From NCBI RefSeq assembly GCF_007713735.2, contig NZ_VMNW02000002.1, forward strand, positions 239,224 through 303,223: 64,000 nt of DNA. Direction: 5' to 3'. The notes beneath the pieces were generated by a model, which saw only the letters and a program-made list of their open reading frames with translations, was not told the origin of the DNA and made no database searches. A program made the position numbers and the translations under genes. Of the stretch, positions 7,406 through 16,277 are shown one piece after another. The stretch comes from Amycolatopsis acidicola (GTDB lineage Bacteria; Actinomycetota; Actinomycetes; Mycobacteriales; Pseudonocardiaceae). The number at the start of each line of letters is the position of its first letter. Position 1 is the first letter of the stretch.

Positions 7406-8277
7406 CCACCGCCACCCAGACCTGGCCGCCCGCCGCCGGGTTGCCGGTCCGCAGGCTGCGGCACGAGGTGGCCGCCGTCAAGATCGTGTGGGAGCGCGAC
7501 ATCGCGCGCTACCTCATCGACCGCACCCGGATCGCCTCGCTGTTCCTGCAGCCCGCGCTGTACCTGCTGATCCTCGGCACCGGGCTGGCCACCGTCACGT
7601 CCGGCCTCGGCGTGGACTACCGCACGTTCATCTACCCCGGCGTGCTCGCGATGACGGTGGTGACCAGCGCGGTGATCACCGCGGGCTCGCTGGTGTTCGA
7701 CCGGGAGATCGGCTTCCTGCGCGAGGTGCTGGTCGCGCCGGTGCGCCGCGGCACCATCATCGCGGGCAAGATCCTCGGCGGGATGTCGATCGCGGTCGCG
7801 CAGGGCATCATCATGATGCTGCTGGCCGGGCTGTGCGGGGTGCCGTACTCGGCCACGCTGATGCTGACGCTGCTGGGCGAGATGATCCTGCTTTCCTTCG
7901 CGGTCACCGCGTTCGCCGTCATGCTGGCCGCCAGGATGACCAGGGCGCAGTCGTTCGTGACGCTGGTGCAGATGCTGATCCAGCCGCTGCTGTTCGTCTC
8001 CGGCGCCTTCTTTCCCTTGCACGGCCTGCCTTCCTGGCTCGCCGTGGTGACGGCGGTCAACCCGGTCACCTACGCCGTGGACCCGATGCGCCAGGCCGTG
8101 CTGGGCGCGCTCGACCCGGCCGAGGCGGGGCCGCTGCGCGCGCTGGACCCCGGGATCTCCTGGGGCAGCTGGCCGGTTCCCATCGGGCTCCAGCTGACCA
8201 TCGTCGCCGTGCTGGGGCTCGTGTTCACCGCGATCGGCATCCGGTTCATCCACAAGCCGCGGCCCTCCGGGATGTGA
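7402..8277 (+). CDS. ABC-2 type exporter permease, DrrB-like
   Basis: 291 residues with about six hydrophobic segments (for example LFLQPALYLLILGTGLATV and MLIQPLLFVSGAFFPL) and the ABC-2 motif region NPVTYAVDPMRQAVLG typical of DrrB-family permeases. The start overlaps the ATPase stop by 4 bp, so a stoichiometric two-protein exporter in the cytoplasmic membrane is expected. It is the last gene of the O3-controlled unit; 122 bp without a gene follow. Confidence 0.9.
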   Translation: MTTATQTWPPAAGLPVRRLRHEVAAVKIVWERDIARYLIDRTRIASLFLQPALYLLILGTGLATVTSGLGVDYRTFIYPGVLAMTVVTSAVITAGSLVFDREIGFLREVLVAPVRRGTIIAGKILGGMSIAVAQGIIMMLLAGLCGVPYSATLMLTLLGEMILLSFAVTAFAVMLAARMTRAQSFVTLVQMLIQPLLFVSGAFFPLHGLPSWLAVVTAVNPVTYAVDPMRQAVLGALDPAEAGPLRALDPGISWGSWPVPIGLQLTIVAVLGLVFTAIGIRFIHKPRPSGM

Positions 8278-8399
8278 GCCCGCCGTCTGTCGCGGCTAGA
8301 TCGGCCTTCGATCCGCCTGGCGTGTACTGACTCCCGAGTTCCCGGCGCCGCCTCCACAGTGGACGGACGGCGCCGGCGTCGGGCGAAGGAGCAGCCGCT

Positions 8400-9254
8400 G
8401 TGGAGTTGGCAGGCCGGACGGCCCTGGTCACCGGGGCGTCACAGGGCATCGGCGAAAGCATCGCGCTGGCACTGGCCCGGCGCGGGATGCGGGTGTACGC
8501 CGGGGTGCGGTCGGAACCGGACCGGCTCCGGCTCAACGGCGCGGGCGGCACGATCACGCCGGTCCGGCTGGACATCTGCGAACAGGACGACATCGACGCG
8601 GTCCGCAAACGGCTCGAAGCGGAGACCGGCGACGCGGGCCTGGACGTGCTCGTGAACAACGCGGGCGTGTTCGGGCTCGCGCCCGTCGAACACGTCTGCC
8701 TGGACGATCTGCGGTACCTGTTCGAGGTCAACGTGCTCGGCCAGATCGCGGTCATCCAGGCCACGCTTCCCTTGCTGCGCAAGGCAGGCGGCCGGATCGT
8801 GAACATCGGCTCCGACGCGGCGAAGTTCACGCTCCCGATCGTCGGGCCGTACGCGGCGTCGAAGGCGGCATTCGAGGCGATCGGCGTGGCGCTGCGCCGG
8901 GAGGTCGGCGCGCAGGGAGTCACCGTGGTGGCGGTGCAGCCCGGCACCGTGAAGACCCGGCTGTGGGACCGGATCACCGAAAACCCCGGTGAGCGCGCCT
9001 GGCCGAGTCATCCGTCCTATCAGGACTTCCTGGCCGGGGTCGCGGCGGTCGCCGACCGCGGGCGGAGCGCGGGCCGGTCTCCGGAGTCAGTGGCCGAGGC
9101 CATCGTCCGGCTGCTGACGCTGCGCCGCCCACCGGCCCGTCATCGGGTCGGCTGGGACGCGCGGCTGCGCGGGCTCACCATCGCGCTGCTGCCCACCCGC
9201 GTCATCGACGGCTTCCTCGCGCGGCGCCTGGCCCCGGCAGGCAGCCGTGGCTGA
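8400..9254 (+). CDS. Short-chain dehydrogenase/reductase
   Basis: 284 residues with a complete classical SDR core: TGASQGIGES for the cofactor, NNAG at about residue 83, and the catalytic Ser plus YAASK. The C-terminal extension (ARHRVGWDARLRGLTIALLP) suggests a larger, retinol-dehydrogenase-like substrate site. It starts with GTG after a GAAGGAGC ribosome site and overlaps the following methyltransferase by 8 bp. Likely a ketoreduction or oxidation during tailoring, of the aglycone or a sugar; the substrate is unknown. Confidence 0.82.
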   Translation: MELAGRTALVTGASQGIGESIALALARRGMRVYAGVRSEPDRLRLNGAGGTITPVRLDICEQDDIDAVRKRLEAETGDAGLDVLVNNAGVFGLAPVEHVCLDDLRYLFEVNVLGQIAVIQATLPLLRKAGGRIVNIGSDAAKFTLPIVGPYAASKAAFEAIGVALRREVGAQGVTVVAVQPGTVKTRLWDRITENPGERAWPSHPSYQDFLAGVAAVADRGRSAGRSPESVAEAIVRLLTLRRPPARHRVGWDARLRGLTIALLPTRVIDGFLARRLAPAGSRG

Positions 9255-10353
9255 GCTGATCGAGCGGCTGATCGCCGCCGGACCCGCGCCGGATGACGCC
9301 GTCGCCGCGCTCGTGGCCGAGCTCGGGCTCGACAAGGTCGCCGAGACACTCGTCGGCGAGATTCTCTTTCGCTGTCCGCCATCGGAAAACACCGTCCCGG
9401 TCGCGATCGCGCTGGACGTCACGCACGGGGCACAGCGCTGCCGGACCGTGCTCCGGCTGGCGCGCGACGAACCGATCCGCGAGACCGGCAGCCCGGATGT
9501 CCAGATGGTGCTGGAGTTCACGGCGGCCGACCTCGTCCGGCGGCTGTTCGGCCCCACCGGGCACCGGCGCGCCGGTGACTTCCGCAACGCGTTCCTGCCG
9601 TCCGGGGTCTCGCAGCTGGACCTCATGCGGCCCACTTCCTTGGCCACCAACACTTTGCTGGCCGGCTGCGGCAGTCACGCCGTGGATCTGGGCAGCCTCG
9701 CCGCGCGGTACGGCTCGGACAAGTGGGCCAGCCTCCACTGGTACGTCCCGCACTACGAACGCCATTTCGCCCGGTTCCGGGACCAGGCCGTGCGGGTGCT
9801 GGAGATCGGGATCGGCGGCGAGGACCACGAACCGGGCGGGGCGTCGCTGAAGATGTGGAAGCGCTATTTTCACCGTGGTCTCGTGTTCGGCGTCGACCTG
9901 TTCGACAAATCCGTCCTGGACCAGCCGCGGCTGACCACGCTGGTGGCCGATCAGCGGGTGGCGGGCGAGCTGACCGCGATCGGCGAACGGTACGGGCCGT
10001 TCGACGTCATCATCGACGACGGCAGCCACGTCGCCGAGGACATCCGGACCAGTTTCCACGCGCTGCTCCCGTTTCTGCGCGACGACGGGATCTACGTGAT
10101 CGAGGACCTGCAGACCTCGTACCTGCCCGAGTTCGGCGGCGCCACCGGCGAGCCGCACACCGCGGTGGGCCTGGTCCAGCAGCTCGTGGACGGCCTGCAT
10201 TTCCGCGAGCACGGGGAAACCGTTGCCCCGCAACCAGTTCAGGAGTCCATCACCGGGCTGCACGTGTACCACAACCTCGTCTTCCTGGAGAAGGGCACGA
10301 ACGGCGAAGAGGGCTTCCCGGCCTGGCTGCGCGAGCTGCTCGGCGACCGGTGA
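9247..10353 (+). CDS. MycE-like sugar O-methyltransferase
   Basis: 368 residues. The C-terminal two thirds reads like the metal-dependent SAM methyltransferases of the MycE family: LAARYGSDKWAS, then YVPHYERHF, VLEIGIGG, FGVDLFDKS, VIIDDGSHVAEDIRTSF and YVIEDLQTSY. MycE methylates a hydroxyl on a macrolide-bound sugar and carries an extra N-terminal domain, as this protein does (residues about 1-130). It is therefore the best evidence that the product bears an O-methylated sugar, matching the glycosyltransferase at 32888. It starts with GTG inside the upstream SDR gene. Confidence 0.82.
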   Translation: MAELIERLIAAGPAPDDAVAALVAELGLDKVAETLVGEILFRCPPSENTVPVAIALDVTHGAQRCRTVLRLARDEPIRETGSPDVQMVLEFTAADLVRRLFGPTGHRRAGDFRNAFLPSGVSQLDLMRPTSLATNTLLAGCGSHAVDLGSLAARYGSDKWASLHWYVPHYERHFARFRDQAVRVLEIGIGGEDHEPGGASLKMWKRYFHRGLVFGVDLFDKSVLDQPRLTTLVADQRVAGELTAIGERYGPFDVIIDDGSHVAEDIRTSFHALLPFLRDDGIYVIEDLQTSYLPEFGGATGEPHTAVGLVQQLVDGLHFREHGETVAPQPVQESITGLHVYHNLVFLEKGTNGEEGFPAWLRELLGDR

Positions 10354-10449
10354 GCCCCGCGTCTACCGGATCTCCACCATTGGTCTAGGCGCGCCGCCGA
10401 GTATTCCCCTCAGCCCTCGCTTCCCGGCGTGGGGAAAGGAAAACCGACG

Positions 10450-12348
10450 ATGCTGACCATCGGTCTCGTACAGCAAGGCGCCTGGGACATGCCGCTGGAG
10501 TCGATGCCGCTCGCGGCCGGCTACCTCAAGGCCGTGCTGGACTCGGATCCCGGCCTCGCGGGCGCGGTGACGGCCACGATCCACAACTTCCGCGGCGGCG
10601 TGCCGCTCACCGAAATGGCGCGCGGCCTGTTCGCCGGCGGGCGGCCCGACGTGCTCGCCTTTTCCGTGCTGGGCTGGAACTACCGCAACTTCGGCGCGCT
10701 GGCCGAGACGTTCAAGCAGCTGAACCCGGGCGGGGTCGTGGTGTTCGGCGGGAACCACGTGGCGAACCAGGGCGCGCGGGTGCTCCGGGAGATGCCGCAC
10801 GTGGACTTCGTGGTCAACGGCGAGGGCGAGAACACCTTCCGCGACCTCGTCCGGTATCTGCTGGAGCACCCCGGCGAGGGTGATCCGGCGGCGGTCCCGG
10901 GCCTGTCCTACCGCAGGGACCACGAAGTGCACACCACCGAGGACGCCGCGCGGATCGAAGACCTGGACCTCATCCCGTCCCCGTTCCTCACCGGTGCCAT
11001 CGCCATGACCGGCCCCGACGGCAGGTTCCGCTACGACGTCGCGCTGATGGAGACCAACCGCGGCTGCCCGTACAAGTGTTCCTTCTGTTACTGGGGTGGC
11101 GCGGTCGGCCAGCGGGTGCGCTCGTTCTCGCGGGAGCGGCTCGCCGAGGAGCTGGACTTCTTCGCCTTCCACGAGGTACCGGCCCTGGTGCTCTGCGACG
11201 CCAACTTCGGCCTGCTGGAAGCCGACGAGGAGTTCGTCGAGGACCTCATCAAGACGCGGGAACGCCGCGGATTCCCGCGCGCGCTGGAAACCAGCTGGGC
11301 GAAGAACAAGTCCGCGCGGTTCCACCGGATCGTCACCCAACTGCAGCGGCACGGCTTCAAAAGCTCGTTCACCCTGGCGCTGCAGACACTTTCCGACGAG
11401 GCGCTCACCGGGATGAAGCGCCGCAACATGAAGGTCAACCAGTGGGAGGACCTGGTGACCTGGCTGTCCGACGAAGGGCTCGACTGTTACGCGGAGCTGA
11501 TCTGGGGCGCGCCGGGCGAGACACGGGAGTCCTTTTTGGAGGGTTACGACCGGCTCGCGGGCAAGGTGTCCCGGATCGCGGTCTACCCGCTCCTGCTGCT
11601 GCCGAACACGTCCTACACCGAGCACCGGGAGGTGCACGGGTTCGTCACGCTGCGCGGCGAGCACGACGATTTCGAGTACGTGCTGGCGAACCGCAGCGCG
11701 GACCTGAACGAGCACATCGAGATGCAACGGTTCGTGCTGTGGGCGCGGGTACTCGGCGAGAACCAGTTCCTCCGGCATTGCTGGCGCCCGGCCGTCGCGC
11801 TCGCCGGGTTCACCCAGTCCGGGCTGATCACGAGCCTGATGCGCTGGTTCGAGTCCTCTTCGGAGCCGCTGGCCCAGGAGTTCTGCGCCGCGATCCCGGT
11901 GATCGCCGAGTCGCCCGCGGTGGCGGGCTCGCTGCGGGCGCTCTACAGCAGGCCCCGGCTGGAGCAGGAGGTCGAAGCGTGGTGGCGGGCCGAGGTGGTC
12001 CCCCGCTTCCCTGTCCAGTGGCGTCCCTTCGCCGAAGAGCTGTACACCTACGAGCACTGGACGCGCCCGGTCTACGCCGACCCGCGCGGCGGGCTCCCGC
12101 CCGGCTGGCGGGCCGACGGCGCGTCGGCCGAGCTGCCCTACCGGACCGGGCCGGTGCGCTTCACCCACGACATGGGCCAGCTGCTCAAGCGCGGCGAATG
12201 GAACCGCGACGAGCCCCCGGCGCGCGAGGAGGTCTGGTACGAGTTCCGCGCGAAGGCGGGGTTCTACGAGCACATGGACAACCACGAGACCGCCGCGCAC
12301 TACACCGCGGAGCCACTCCGCGTCGACCCGGTGGCCGGCCCGTGCTGA
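10450..12348 (+). CDS. B12-binding-type radical SAM enzyme
   Basis: 632 residues. The N-terminal 180 resemble a cobalamin-binding domain (VVVFGGNHVANQG, then VVNGEGENTF). The radical SAM cluster motif is C206-x3-C210-x2-C213 (NRGCPYKCSFCYWGG), and a long C-terminal region follows. Relatives in secondary metabolism often methylate unactivated carbons using methylcobalamin and SAM, but rearrangements are also known. The 96-bp gap upstream and the AAAGGAAAA ribosome site suggest a new transcription or translation unit. I chose the ATG at 10450 over an in-frame ATG seven codons upstream because of that site. Confidence 0.85.
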   Translation: MLTIGLVQQGAWDMPLESMPLAAGYLKAVLDSDPGLAGAVTATIHNFRGGVPLTEMARGLFAGGRPDVLAFSVLGWNYRNFGALAETFKQLNPGGVVVFGGNHVANQGARVLREMPHVDFVVNGEGENTFRDLVRYLLEHPGEGDPAAVPGLSYRRDHEVHTTEDAARIEDLDLIPSPFLTGAIAMTGPDGRFRYDVALMETNRGCPYKCSFCYWGGAVGQRVRSFSRERLAEELDFFAFHEVPALVLCDANFGLLEADEEFVEDLIKTRERRGFPRALETSWAKNKSARFHRIVTQLQRHGFKSSFTLALQTLSDEALTGMKRRNMKVNQWEDLVTWLSDEGLDCYAELIWGAPGETRESFLEGYDRLAGKVSRIAVYPLLLLPNTSYTEHREVHGFVTLRGEHDDFEYVLANRSADLNEHIEMQRFVLWARVLGENQFLRHCWRPAVALAGFTQSGLITSLMRWFESSSEPLAQEFCAAIPVIAESPAVAGSLRALYSRPRLEQEVEAWWRAEVVPRFPVQWRPFAEELYTYEHWTRPVYADPRGGLPPGWRADGASAELPYRTGPVRFTHDMGQLLKRGEWNRDEPPAREEVWYEFRAKAGFYEHMDNHETAAHYTAEPLRVDPVAGPC

Positions 12349-12379
12349 CGGTTTTCCGTTCGGACAGGAGCGAGATGAG

Positions 12380-13402
12380 ATGATTCTGGACAAAGTGGAC
12401 GACGCGCCTTCGATCCTCCGCCTCGGCACGGCCTACGCCGCCGCCCGGATCCTGCACAGCGCCGTGGAGATCGGGCTGTTCGAGGCGGTGCAGGACGAGC
12501 CGGCCGGGCCGGCGGAGATCTGCTCGGCGCTCGGGCTCAATCCGCGGCTGGTCCGCGACTTCCTCGACGCGCTCGTCGTGTTCGGGTTGCTGGACAAGGA
12601 CAACGGCCGGTACGCCAGCAGCGAGGTGGCGAAGAAGTTCCTCGTGCCCGGCGGTTCCGGTTACGTGGGCGGGCGGATCCGGATCGGGGGCGAGCTGCAC
12701 TACCGGACCTGGCTGTCGCTCACCGACGCGCTGCGCGACGGGCAGCCGAAGGCCGACATCGAGGCGGACGCGAAAGCCTACGAGCGCCTCTACGCCGACC
12801 CGGAGCGCACCCGCGTTTTCCTCGCGCACATGGAAGCCAGCAACGCCATCGTGGCGCCACAGCTGGACGAATGCCTCGACTGGGCGAAGTACGAATCCTT
12901 TGTGGACGTCGGCGGCTCACGCGGGCAGGTGGCCGGGATCCTGGCGCAGACGCACTCGCACCTGCACGGCGCGGTGTTCGACTTTCCCCTGGTACGACCA
13001 TACTTCGACGAGCTGATGGACCGGTTCGGCACCACCGGGCGCGTCACGTTCCACCCCGGCGACTTCTTCACCGACCCGATCCCCGCGGCCGACGTCTACA
13101 TCATCGGGCACGTGCTGCACGACTGGCCGGTGCCGCGGCGACGCGAAATCATCAAGCGGGTGTTCGAGGCGGCGCGGCCGGGCAGCCTGCTCGTCGTCTA
13201 CGACCAGATGCTCGACGAGCACGACCCCGATCTGCAGAGCCTGCTCGGCAGCCTGAACGTCGGGCTGATCACGCCCGGCGGCTCCGAATACACCGTGCCG
13301 GAATGCCGGGACTGGGCCGAAAGCGCCGGGTTCCGGTTCCGCGAAGCCCGGCGGCTCCCGGTGGGCAACGACAGCGTGCTGATCGCGGAGAAGACCGCGT
13401 GA
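12380..13402 (+). CDS. SAM-dependent O-methyltransferase (class I, dimeric)
   Basis: 340 residues with an N-terminal winged-helix dimerisation domain (VEIGLFEAVQDEPAGPAEI) and a C-terminal SAM domain (FVDVGGSRGQVAGIL, then VLHDWPVPRRREIIKR). This is the architecture of plant-type and type II polyketide O-methyltransferases such as DnrK and TcmO. Ordinary sequence for the family. The next methyltransferase overlaps it by 4 bp, so the two probably act in sequence on phenolic hydroxyls of the aromatic scaffold. Confidence 0.88.
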   Translation: MILDKVDDAPSILRLGTAYAAARILHSAVEIGLFEAVQDEPAGPAEICSALGLNPRLVRDFLDALVVFGLLDKDNGRYASSEVAKKFLVPGGSGYVGGRIRIGGELHYRTWLSLTDALRDGQPKADIEADAKAYERLYADPERTRVFLAHMEASNAIVAPQLDECLDWAKYESFVDVGGSRGQVAGILAQTHSHLHGAVFDFPLVRPYFDELMDRFGTTGRVTFHPGDFFTDPIPAADVYIIGHVLHDWPVPRRREIIKRVFEAARPGSLLVVYDQMLDEHDPDLQSLLGSLNVGLITPGGSEYTVPECRDWAESAGFRFREARRLPVGNDSVLIAEKTA

Positions 13403-14415
13403 ACGAGATCGCCTCGCCCCGCGACGTGCTGACCGTACTGGCGAACGCGGACCGGATCGCGAGGGCGATCCACGTGCTGGCCGGGCTGAACATCGCCGAC
13501 CTGCTCACCGGCGGCCCGAAAACGGTGGCAGAGCTGGCTTCCGCGGCCGGGGCCGACGCGCCCTCGCTGTATCGCGTGCTGCGGTGCGCCGCCTGCGTCG
13601 GCGTGTTCACCGAGGTGCGCACGGAGACGTTCGCCTTGTCCCCCTTGGCGGAAGGGCTCCGCACCGATGTCACGGACAGCGCGCGAGACGCCGTGGTCAT
13701 GGACGGTTCAGAGTTCTTCTACCGTGCATTGGGCGCGCTCGACCACACGGTGCGCACCGGGAAAACGGCGTTCGACCACGTTTTCGGGATGCCGATCTGG
13801 CCTTATCTGGAAAGCAACGCGGACTCCACCGGGATTCTCGACGACGCGATGGAGGCGATCAACCGGCGGCTCGGAAAGCGCTATCTCGACCGGATCGACT
13901 TCGGCCGGTTCTCGCGGGTCGCGGATATCGGCGGCGGCAAGGGGATCTTCCTGTCCCTGCTGCTCGAGCGGTATCCGTCCTGCGCGGGCGTGCTGTTCGA
14001 GCGGCAGGCCATGGTGGACCCGGCCACTTCGACGATCGCCGCGAACGGCCTGGCGGACCGGGTGACCGTGGTGGGCGGCGACTTCCTGACCGGCCCGCTG
14101 CCGCCCGGCTGCGACGCGTACGTGCTGAACATGGTGCTGCACGACTGGTACGACGAGGACGCGGCCAGGATCCTCCGCCAGGTACGGGCGGCGATGGGCG
14201 ACACCGGCGGCGTGCTGTTCCTGCTCGAACAGGTGGTGGCCGGACTCGACACGTGGGACCGCGCGAAGCTGCTGGACATCGACATGCTCACCGTCTGGGG
14301 CGGCCGGGAACGGGCCCGCCACGAATGGGACCGGCTGCTGTCCTCGGCCGGGTTCGCCCTCGCCAACGAGCCGGTCGCGGGCGAATGGACGGTGCTCGAA
14401 TGCGTGCCCCGCTGA
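13399..14415 (+). CDS. Second O-methyltransferase of the same family
   Basis: 338 residues from a GTG overlapping the previous gene's stop. The domain plan is the same: an N-terminal HTH-like dimerisation domain (LNIADLLTGGPKTVAELA), then VADIGGGKGIF for SAM and MVLHDWYDEDAARIL. It is clearly not a recent duplicate of its neighbour, since the N-terminal regions differ widely. This suggests a different position on the aglycone. In some relatives the fold has been recruited for hydroxylation or decarboxylation, so methylation is likely but not certain. Confidence 0.88.
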   Translation: MNEIASPRDVLTVLANADRIARAIHVLAGLNIADLLTGGPKTVAELASAAGADAPSLYRVLRCAACVGVFTEVRTETFALSPLAEGLRTDVTDSARDAVVMDGSEFFYRALGALDHTVRTGKTAFDHVFGMPIWPYLESNADSTGILDDAMEAINRRLGKRYLDRIDFGRFSRVADIGGGKGIFLSLLLERYPSCAGVLFERQAMVDPATSTIAANGLADRVTVVGGDFLTGPLPPGCDAYVLNMVLHDWYDEDAARILRQVRAAMGDTGGVLFLLEQVVAGLDTWDRAKLLDIDMLTVWGGRERARHEWDRLLSSAGFALANEPVAGEWTVLECVPR

Positions 14416-14467
14416 TGCTCGCCGCCGACTCGCTCGCCGTTCTATGTGCCGCTGGCATGCTCCGGTC

Positions 14468-15298
14468 ATGACGGAATCCCCTTTCACCCCAGTACCTTTC
14501 GCGAAAAAGCACGTCGTGGTCACCGGGGGCAGCTCCGGGATCGGCCGGGCCGCCGCGCTCCTGTTCGCCGACCAGGGCGCCGAGACGGTGTTCATCACCG
14601 GGCGGGACGAGGCGCGGCTGAAGGAGACCGCCACCCTGCATCCCCGGCTGGTCCCGGTGATCGCCGACGTGTCCACTTCGGACGGTGCGGACGCCGTGGC
14701 GGCGGCCGTGGACGCCGGTCCCGGCGTGCTCGACGTCCTGGTGCACAACGCGGGCATCACCAAGAAGACCCACCTCGGGCGGGTCGACATGGGAGACGTG
14801 ATGACCGTGCTGGGCACCAACCTGCTCGGCCCGCTGATGCTGACCGACAAGCTGCTCCCCCGGTTCCGCACCCCCGGCGCCGCGATCGTGTTCGTCACCA
14901 GCGTCGAGGGCCACCGGCCGCCGCCGCTGGGCTCCTCGGTCTACGCGGCGTCGAAGGCGGGCGGCGAGGCGTTCACCCGCGCCTGGGCGGTGGAGCTGGG
15001 TGCCAAGGGCATCCGGGTCAACGCGGTGGCGCCCGGGGTGACCCGGACCGATGCCGCGGTGCGGGCCGGGTTCAGCGTGGCGGACGCGCGGATGTCGCAG
15101 GAGATCTTCGCGCAGGCGACGGTCGCGGGCAGGCCCGGCGAGCCCGAGGAGGTGGCCGCGTGGATCACCCGGCTGGCCGAGCCCGGCAGCGCGTACGTCA
15201 CCGGGCAGGTGCTGTCGGTGGACGGCGGGATCGAGCTGGCCGGCCTGCCGCAGAAGCGACCCGTGCGGCCGCCGCAGGGAAAACCGGATGCGGTTTGA
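14468..15298 (+). CDS. Short-chain dehydrogenase/reductase (ketoreductase-like)
   Basis: 276 residues with TGGSSGIGRAA (cofactor), HNAG, the catalytic Ser region VTSVEG and YAASK, and the conserved C-terminus YVTGQVLSVDGG. It is a complete FabG-type SDR and could serve as the polyketide ketoreductase or as a tailoring enzyme. I use the ATG at 14468, where the family N-terminus begins; an in-frame ATG at 14444 adds eight unrelated residues. No ribosome site precedes either. The 3' end overlaps the KSIII gene by 11 bp. Confidence 0.82.
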   Translation: MTESPFTPVPFAKKHVVVTGGSSGIGRAAALLFADQGAETVFITGRDEARLKETATLHPRLVPVIADVSTSDGADAVAAAVDAGPGVLDVLVHNAGITKKTHLGRVDMGDVMTVLGTNLLGPLMLTDKLLPRFRTPGAAIVFVTSVEGHRPPPLGSSVYAASKAGGEAFTRAWAVELGAKGIRVNAVAPGVTRTDAAVRAGFSVADARMSQEIFAQATVAGRPGEPEEVAAWITRLAEPGSAYVTGQVLSVDGGIELAGLPQKRPVRPPQGKPDAV

Positions 15299-16277
15299 GG
15301 ACGTCTTCGTCGCGGCCACCGGCCGGTGGCTGCCGCCCGCCGAACCGTCGGCAGGTGGCATCACGTCGGTGACGGTCTCCCAGGGTGAGTCGGCGCCGGA
15401 GATGGCGGCGCTCGCGGCGGGCCAGGCACTGTCCAGAATGGACGCCGCCGTCGGCGTGGATCTGCTGCTGCACGCGGATGTCTACTACCAGGGGCACGAT
15501 CTGTGGGCGCCGGCGTCGTTCATCCTGCGGCGCACCGGGCTGCCCGACTGCCCGGCCGTCGAGGTCCGGCAGCTGTCCAACGGCGGGATGGCGGCGCTCG
15601 GGCTCGCCGCCACCCATCTCCTCGGCGAGGGCACGGCGGTGCTGGTGACCGCGGCCGACCGGTTCTGCCCGCCGGGTTTCGACCGGTGGCGCAGCGATCC
15701 CGGCACCGTGTACGCGGACGGCGGCGCCGCGCTGGTGCTGGCCCGGGGCGGCGGGTTCGCCCGGTTGCGGTGTCTGGTGACCGAATCGGACCCGGGTCTC
15801 GAGGCGATGCACCGGGGGGACGACCCGTTCGGCGTCGCCCCGTTCTCGGTGCGCGGGCGGGTCGACCTCGATGCCTGCAAACGCGCTTTCCTTGCCGGGT
15901 CCGACATCTCCGGCACGGTCGCGCGCGTGGCCGGTCGCCAGCACGCGGCCGTGAAGCGCGCGCTGGCCGAGGCCGAGGTCACCCTCGCGGAGATCGACTG
16001 GTTCGTGCTCCCGCATTTCGGCCGGCGCCGCCTGGTGCAGACCTTCCTGCGGCCGTTCGCGATCGACGTCGAGCGGACGACCTGGCCCTGGGGGCGGGGC
16101 GTCGGGCATCTCGGTGCCGGGGACCAGCTCGCGGGGCTCGACCACCTCGCGAGCGCCGGCCTGCTGCGGCCGGGGCAGCGTTGTCTGCTCGCGGGCGTCG
16201 GGGCCGGGTTCACCTGGTCCTGCGCCGTCGTCGAGGTTGTGAGCACGCCGGAGTACGCGGAGGTGGCTGGTGCGTGA
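15288..16277 (+). CDS. DpsC-like KSIII (starter-unit) with Ser in place of the catalytic Cys
   Basis: 329 residues with the thiolase fold of FabH-type ketosynthases. At the nucleophile position the motif reads RQLSNGGMA (Ser97) instead of a Cys. The HxxN region is PHFG (His243), and the usual GNT becomes GHLGAGDQ (His274, Asp279). DpsC of daunorubicin biosynthesis also has Ser here and helps select a propionyl starter, and CerJ-type relatives act as acyltransferases with a Cys/His/Asp set. With the overlapping acyltransferase downstream it forms a DpsC-DpsD style pair. This implies a starter other than acetate, or an acyl transfer step; which is not decidable here. Confidence 0.85.
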   Translation: MRFEDVFVAATGRWLPPAEPSAGGITSVTVSQGESAPEMAALAAGQALSRMDAAVGVDLLLHADVYYQGHDLWAPASFILRRTGLPDCPAVEVRQLSNGGMAALGLAATHLLGEGTAVLVTAADRFCPPGFDRWRSDPGTVYADGGAALVLARGGGFARLRCLVTESDPGLEAMHRGDDPFGVAPFSVRGRVDLDACKRAFLAGSDISGTVARVAGRQHAAVKRALAEAEVTLAEIDWFVLPHFGRRRLVQTFLRPFAIDVERTTWPWGRGVGHLGAGDQLAGLDHLASAGLLRPGQRCLLAGVGAGFTWSCAVVEVVSTPEYAEVAGA

